Source of the DNA: an uncultured Eubacteriales bacterium | Lineage (GTDB): Bacteria; Bacillota; Clostridia; Oscillospirales; Oscillospiraceae | NCBI GenBank assembly: GCA_905205195.1 | Contig: CAJLCS010000081.1 | Span: forward strand, 1 to 8,193 | DNA length: 8,193 bases | Direction: 5' to 3' | Shown here: positions 4,923 to 8,193 of the stretch, one piece after another | Numbering within the stretch: position 1 is the stretch's first letter | How the letters are laid out: the number at the start of each line of letters is the position of its first letter | Program-made: the position numbers and the translations under genes | The notes under the pieces: generated by a model | Told to the model about the DNA's origin: nothing | Seen by the model: only the letters and a program-made list of their open reading frames with translations | Databases searched by the model: none

Positions 4923-5610
4923 ACTTGCTTTCCTGCACCGCCTGGACGGTCAGGCGGTTATCCCTGACGGTGAACCGGACGTCCAGACCGGCGAAGGTCA
5001 GGCCGTAGACCCGGTCCGGGTCCGACTGATAGGAGGGACGGGGATCGTGGGACAGGACGCCCAGCAGGGCCGGCCGCTTGTTTTCCGGGATGCGCGCCAG
5101 CAGCGGGGCAGGGAAGTCCACCTCCAGCAAAAAGTCACCTGCGCCGTCTGTGAAGCCGCCCAGCGCGTCGGGGTGGCTGTCGCTGTAGGGAATGTAGGGC
5201 TTGATGTCAAAAATCGGGGTGCCGTCCATCAAATCGGCACCGCCGACCCGCAGCACCGTGCCGAACCGGTCCGTTTTCTCCAGTCCCAGCAGCCGGACAC
5301 AGGACAACCCCAGCGAATTGGGGCGGAAGGGGGAACGGGTGGCAAAAACGCCCATCCGGGTGTTCCCGCCCAGCCGGGGCGGCCGGACGGTGGGGGACCA
5401 GTCGGCGCGGACGGCCTGAGAAAACTGCCAGATCAGCCACAGATGGGAATATCCTTCGATGCCCCGCAGAGCGTCCGGATTGCGGAACGCCGGCTCGAAC
5501 ACGATCCGGGATTCCAGCGCTTCCACCAGACCGCTCTGGCGGGGAATGCCGAACTTGGCCGGAAAATCGCTGTGCATCCGGGCGATGGGGGTAATGTTGA
5601 CCGGCTCCAT
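4921..5610 (-). CDS. trmO: tRNA (N6-threonylcarbamoyladenosine(37)-N6)-methyltransferase TrmO
   Basis: A 229-residue protein of the TsaA/YaeB/TrmO family, which uses S-adenosylmethionine to methylate t6A37 of tRNA-Thr to m6t6A. Seen: the N-terminal ITPIARMHSDFPAKFGIPRQ, GYSHLWLIWQF at 53-63 and the family signature RMGVFATRSPFRPNSLGLS at 85-103, then DLMDGTPIFDIKPYIPYSDS at 126-145. The C-terminal extension (about 160-229) is the usual small second domain. The ATG at 5610 shares its A with the stop codon of the upstream permease gene (TGATG), and GGAAGGGG lies about seven bases before it, so translation is probably coupled; the open frame continues upstream within the permease gene, which is only a shadow. 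It is the last gene of the metal-transport operon and its stop codon overlaps the shared terminator. The link between zinc uptake and this modification is unexplained. Confidence 0.93.
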   Translation of the reverse strand: MEPVNITPIARMHSDFPAKFGIPRQSGLVEALESRIVFEPAFRNPDALRGIEGYSHLWLIWQFSQAVRADWSPTVRPPRLGGNTRMGVFATRSPFRPNSLGLSCVRLLGLEKTDRFGTVLRVGGADLMDGTPIFDIKPYIPYSDSHPDALGGFTDGAGDFLLEVDFPAPLLARIPENKRPALLGVLSHDPRPSYQSDPDRVYGLTFAGLDVRFTVRDNRLTVQAVQESK

Positions 5611-6449
5611 CAGGCACGCCCCTTCCGGAAGCAGAAGGTGACGGCAAACACCGCCGCCAGTACCAGAGAAATGGCGGCGCCGGAGGAGGCGCCCAGATAG
5701 TACGACAGCACCAGACCGGCCAGACTGGCCAGCAGCGCGAACAGCACGGAAAAGCCGTGGTACTGCCGCAGATTTTTGGCCACGTTCCGGGCGGAAGCGG
5801 CGGGAAGCACCAGCAGGGAGTTGAGAATCAACAGTCCTACCCAGGAGATGGCCATGGTGACGATGACCGCCACCGCTACGGTGAAGACAGTCTGGACGCC
5901 GTGGATGGAAATCCCCCGGGAAGAGGCCAGCTGGGGGTGGACCGCCGTCAGCGTCAGCCGATTGCACATCAGCACCCAGAAGACCGCCACGGCCACCAGC
6001 ACCAGCGCCAGCATCCCCAGCTCCGGGGCGGTGACGGAGAGAATGTCGCCGATCAGATACTGGTTATATTTGGTGAAGCTGCCGCCGCCCAGCGTGGCGA
6101 CGAAAATGCCCAGTGCCACGGCGGCGCTGGAAAAGACGCCGATCAGCGTATCGGCGGCATGGTTGCTGCGGCTGCGGACATAGGAAAACAGCAGCGCAAA
6201 CAGTACCGCAAACACCACGGCTACCCAGGTGGGGCTGCTGACGCCGCAGATGCAGCCGATGGCGATGCCGGTAAAGGCGGAATGGCCCAGCGCGTCCGAG
6301 AAAAAGCTCATCCGTCCGGTGACCACCATGGTGGACACCAGCCCGAACAGCGGCGCCATCAGCAGCACGGCCAGCAGGGCGTTTTTCATAAAGTCCCACC
6401 GGAGCATTTCCAGATGGGTCAGATCACAAAGCGCATACCAAAGGCTCAT
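5610..6449 (-). CDS. znuB: Zinc/manganese-type ABC transporter permease (ABC-3 family, ZnuB-like)
   Basis: A 279-residue integral membrane protein with about seven or eight hydrophobic helices (roughly 22-42, 57-70, 73-92, 101-120, 143-162, 187-208, 205-220, 233-251 and 257-274; some may be re-entrant). Family signatures: SDALGHSAFTGIAIG at 51-65, where the ATPase coupling loop and metal path of ABC-3 permeases lie, and WVGLLILNSLLVLPAASARN at 203-222. It forms the membrane channel as a dimer with the ATPase encoded just upstream. The ATG at 6449 overlaps the ATPase stop codon (ATGA, 4 bases), and GGGAGG at about 6459-6464 supports it; a longer frame reaching 6527 lies inside the ATPase gene and is rejected. 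Zinc rather than manganese is suggested by the histidine-rich binding protein of the operon. Confidence 0.93.
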   Translation of the reverse strand: MSLWYALCDLTHLEMLRWDFMKNALLAVLLMAPLFGLVSTMVVTGRMSFFSDALGHSAFTGIAIGCICGVSSPTWVAVVFAVLFALLFSYVRSRSNHAADTLIGVFSSAAVALGIFVATLGGGSFTKYNQYLIGDILSVTAPELGMLALVLVAVAVFWVLMCNRLTLTAVHPQLASSRGISIHGVQTVFTVAVAVIVTMAISWVGLLILNSLLVLPAASARNVAKNLRQYHGFSVLFALLASLAGLVLSYYLGASSGAAISLVLAAVFAVTFCFRKGRA

Positions 6450-7204
6450 TGGCGGCTGCCTCCCTTCAGATGAAAGACCTGCTGGAATTCCGGCGAGGAC
6501 AGCACGTCCTCCGGCTCTCCGTGGCACAGGACCTGATGCTCGATAAGCACCACCTGATTGGCGTACCGGGGGAGCATCTGAAAGTCGTGGGTGGTCATCA
6601 GAATGGACAGGTCGTAGGTTTTGCGGATTTCGTCCAGCATATCCATCAGCGTGGTCATGCCCTCCACGTCCACGCCGGACAGCGGCTCGTCCAGAATCAG
6701 GATATTGGGCAGCGGCTCCAGCGCCAGCGCCAGCAGCACCCGCTGCAGCTCGCCGCCGGACAGGGTGCCCACCCGCTTGTCGATCAGCTCCGTGCCGTGG
6801 ACCCGGTCCAGACAGGCGAGGATCCGGCCGCGCAGGCTTTTGCCGATACCGAGAAAGGCGGGGCGTTTGCTCAGGCAGCAGGCGAACAGGTCCGCCACGG
6901 TGATGGGGTCGCCGGGGTCAAAGGCTGGGCTTTGGGGCACATAGCCGATTTTCGGCTTGTGATTGTTGCGGTAGTTGGGGGCGGAGAAGGTAATCAGCCC
7001 TTCGTATTCCAGCTGGCCCAGAATGGCCTTGAGCAGGGTGCTTTTCCCGGCACCGTTGGGGCCGATGAGGGCCACCAGCTGGCCGCAGTGAATGTGCAGG
7101 TTAATGTCGCGCAGAATCTGGCTGGCGCCGATCCGGACGGACAGGTGCTGGACCCGCAGGCAGCAGGAGCTGCTGCAGCTGTTTCCGTGCAGTTCGTTTG
7201 TCAT
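6446..7204 (-). CDS. znuC: Metal ABC transporter ATP-binding protein (ZnuC-like)
   Basis: A 252-residue ABC ATPase with all functional motifs: Walker A GPNGAGKST at 48-56, Q-loop Gln91 in YVPQ, signature LSGGE at 148-152, Walker B ILILDEP at 168-174 with catalytic Glu173, D-loop SGVD at 176-179 and the switch His206 in TTHD. It powers metal import across the cytoplasmic membrane. Odd feature: a short N-terminal extension with three close cysteines (GNSCSSSCC, Cys10, 14 and 15) plus His39-Cys40 before Walker A, a possible metal-sensing patch. The ATG at 7204 overlaps the stop of the binding-protein gene by 4 bases (ATGA) and follows AAGGAGG. Order in the operon is binding protein, ATPase, permease, TrmO. 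Confidence 0.95.
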   Translation of the reverse strand: MTNELHGNSCSSSCCLRVQHLSVRIGASQILRDINLHIHCGQLVALIGPNGAGKSTLLKAILGQLEYEGLITFSAPNYRNNHKPKIGYVPQSPAFDPGDPITVADLFACCLSKRPAFLGIGKSLRGRILACLDRVHGTELIDKRVGTLSGGELQRVLLALALEPLPNILILDEPLSGVDVEGMTTLMDMLDEIRKTYDLSILMTTHDFQMLPRYANQVVLIEHQVLCHGEPEDVLSSPEFQQVFHLKGGSRQ

Positions 7205-8079
7205 GCCAATGCCTCCTTGACGGTGTCGATGTTCCGGTACATGGCTTCAAAGTAGTCGCCGCCGGAAATGGCCATGTCCAGTGTGAAGATTCCGGCGCCG
7301 GTGGCGGCGGAAATGACCTTTGCCGCCGCGTCGGCTCCGTTTTTCTCGGTAAAGACCGCGGGAAGGTGGTTTTCCTCCGTCAGCGTAATCAGGGCCTTCA
7401 GCTCCTGTGCCGAGGCCTCGCTGCCGGATTCTTCCTCCACGGCGGCCAGAATGTTCAGATTGAAGGCCCGGGCAAAGTAGGAAAAGCCATCGTGAAAGGT
7501 AATCATGGAGCGGGTGGACAGCTCTGACAGCGTCCGGGTGCCGTAGGCCTCCAGTGCGTCCAGCTGTGCCAACAATTCGTTCAGATTTTCGTCAAACCGG
7601 TCCGCAAAGTCCGGATACCGGCCGGAAAGGCCCCGGGCAATGTTTTTGGCCATGATTTTGGCGTTTTCCGGGTCCAGCCAGATGTGGGGGTCTGCCTCGT
7701 GGGTATGGCCGTCGTGGTGGCCGTCTTCCTCATGCTCGTGGTTTTCCAGAAGGGAAATGTCCTGGGACGCGTCGATGGTGGTTTTGGCGGCGGTCAGCGC
7801 GTCGGAGAGAAAGTCCTCCAGCCCTGCGCCGGAGAGCACCACCACGTCGGCCCCCTCGATGATTTTCATCTGCCGGACCTGCAGCGTGTAGTCGTGGAGA
7901 CAGGAGACGCTTTCCGTCACCAGCCGGGCCACGGTCAGCCCGGTGCCGCGACAGAGGAGGGTGGTAAACTGGTAAACCGGCAGGGTGGTGGCGGCCAGAT
8001 CCGTCCGGGGGGTGCTGCCGCAGCCGGGCAGCAGGCCGAGGGCCAGAATCAGCACCAGAAGAAGGGCAATTTTTTTCAT
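7201..8079 (-). CDS. znuA: Metal-binding lipoprotein of a zinc ABC transporter (ZnuA/AdcA-like, cluster A-I)
   Basis: A 292-residue solute-binding lipoprotein. The signal peptide MKKIALLLVLILALGLLPGC ends in a lipobox with Cys20 (Pro at -2 is unusual). The ligand residues expected of the family are visible: His62 in LHDY, His132 in DPHIWLDP, His196 in ITFHDGFSYFA, and an acidic residue near Glu245. Between the first two lies a His/Asp/Glu-rich loop at about 113-132 (NHEHEEDGHHDGHTHEADPH), the mark of zinc rather than manganese binders. It would capture zinc outside the membrane for the permease. The start at 8079 is chosen because the signal peptide begins there; an upstream in-frame ATG at 8127 would place 16 polar residues before the signal and crosses another candidate coding end. 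The Shine-Dalgarno site (GCAGGT, 8090-8085) is weak compared with the other genes. No Zur-like palindrome is visible in the 114 bases upstream. Confidence 0.94.
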   Translation of the reverse strand: MKKIALLLVLILALGLLPGCGSTPRTDLAATTLPVYQFTTLLCRGTGLTVARLVTESVSCLHDYTLQVRQMKIIEGADVVVLSGAGLEDFLSDALTAAKTTIDASQDISLLENHEHEEDGHHDGHTHEADPHIWLDPENAKIMAKNIARGLSGRYPDFADRFDENLNELLAQLDALEAYGTRTLSELSTRSMITFHDGFSYFARAFNLNILAAVEEESGSEASAQELKALITLTEENHLPAVFTEKNGADAAAKVISAATGAGIFTLDMAISGGDYFEAMYRNIDTVKEALA

Positions 8080-8102
8080 AAACGACCTGCTTTCCGAGAA
8101 AT

Positions 8103-8193
8103 CTAGCGTCGCTTGGCAAGGGCACACATGCCCGCAGGACGTTCCAGCACGCCTTTCGCTGCGTTATCGTCCTTGACTTGCGCCAGCAAGCCT
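8103..8193 (-). other. Coding-like, hairpin-rich segment upstream of znuA (partial gene end or dispersed repeat)
   Basis: On the minus strand an open frame enters from the window edge and runs 29 codons to TAG at 8105-8103, 23 bases before the znuA start. The peptide includes LLAQVKDDNAAKGVLERP and ends MCALAKRR. The same DNA holds small perfect stems: GGGCA/TGCCC with a CACA loop within 8120-8134, CTTGC/GCAAG around GCCA at about 8176-8189, and CTTGGCAAG near 8112-8120. From memory, near-identical stretches recur as spurious short proteins in gut Oscillospiraceae, which would make it a dispersed repeat; I cannot confirm this. No promoter for the znu operon is recognisable here. Confidence 0.35.

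Noticed and set aside
4921..5967. Longer form of trmO starting inside the permease gene
   Set aside because: The extra 119 residues have no similarity to TrmO and are an out-of-frame reading of the permease. The TGATG junction gives the normal start.
5757..6473. Plus-strand open frame of 238 codons opposite the permease gene
   Set aside because: It is antisense to a well-supported membrane protein. Its composition (Gly, Gln, His) is that of a shadow, with no ribosome-binding site.
1..8193. tRNA/rRNA genes, CRISPR arrays and insertion sequences
   Set aside because: No cloverleaf, rRNA core, regularly spaced repeat array or transposase was seen on either strand.

Overview
The window looks like a chromosomal stretch of a GC-rich anaerobic Firmicute, probably Oscillospiraceae-like (Flavonifractor/Oscillibacter/Intestinimonas type). 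This is inferred from strong AGGAGG-type Shine-Dalgarno sites, sigma-A-type promoters, compact ribosomal proteins L13 and S9, a clostridial-style M23 peptidase and GC-rich third codon positions. No species can be assigned from sequence alone.

Left edge (1-730): the N-terminal 87 codons of a ParA-type ATPase run leftward off the window. They are followed by about 470 bases of gene-free DNA that is clearly more AT-rich than the rest. It holds a good leftward promoter, two leftward hairpin/terminator structures between that promoter and parA, a cluster of short direct repeats (four ACCACT(T/A), two 13-bp copies, one 11-bp tandem), a palindrome, and the terminator of the ribosomal operon. I read 1 to about 720 as the probable end of an integrative (conjugative) element abutting the 3' end of rpsI. 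This is inference.

Ribosomal operon (731-1689, minus): rplM-rpsI with a near-consensus promoter and a small leader hairpin. Divergent from it is a plus-strand series (1803-4887): a TtcA-family tRNA thiolase, a small tail-anchored conserved protein, a Dus-family tRNA dihydrouridine synthase with its own strong promoter, and a secreted M23 metallopeptidase. That series ends at a 15-bp bidirectional terminator.

Right half (4921-8079, minus): a tightly coupled operon encoding a zinc-type metal ABC transporter (lipoprotein, ATPase, permease) and, last, TrmO, which makes m6t6A37 in tRNA-Thr. The three junctions overlap by 4, 4 and 1 bases. Upstream of the lipoprotein gene (8103 to the edge) is a coding-like, hairpin-rich segment that may be a dispersed repeat or the tail of another gene.

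The themes are translation (two ribosomal proteins, three tRNA-modification enzymes), metal uptake and envelope remodelling, with a mobile-element junction at the left.
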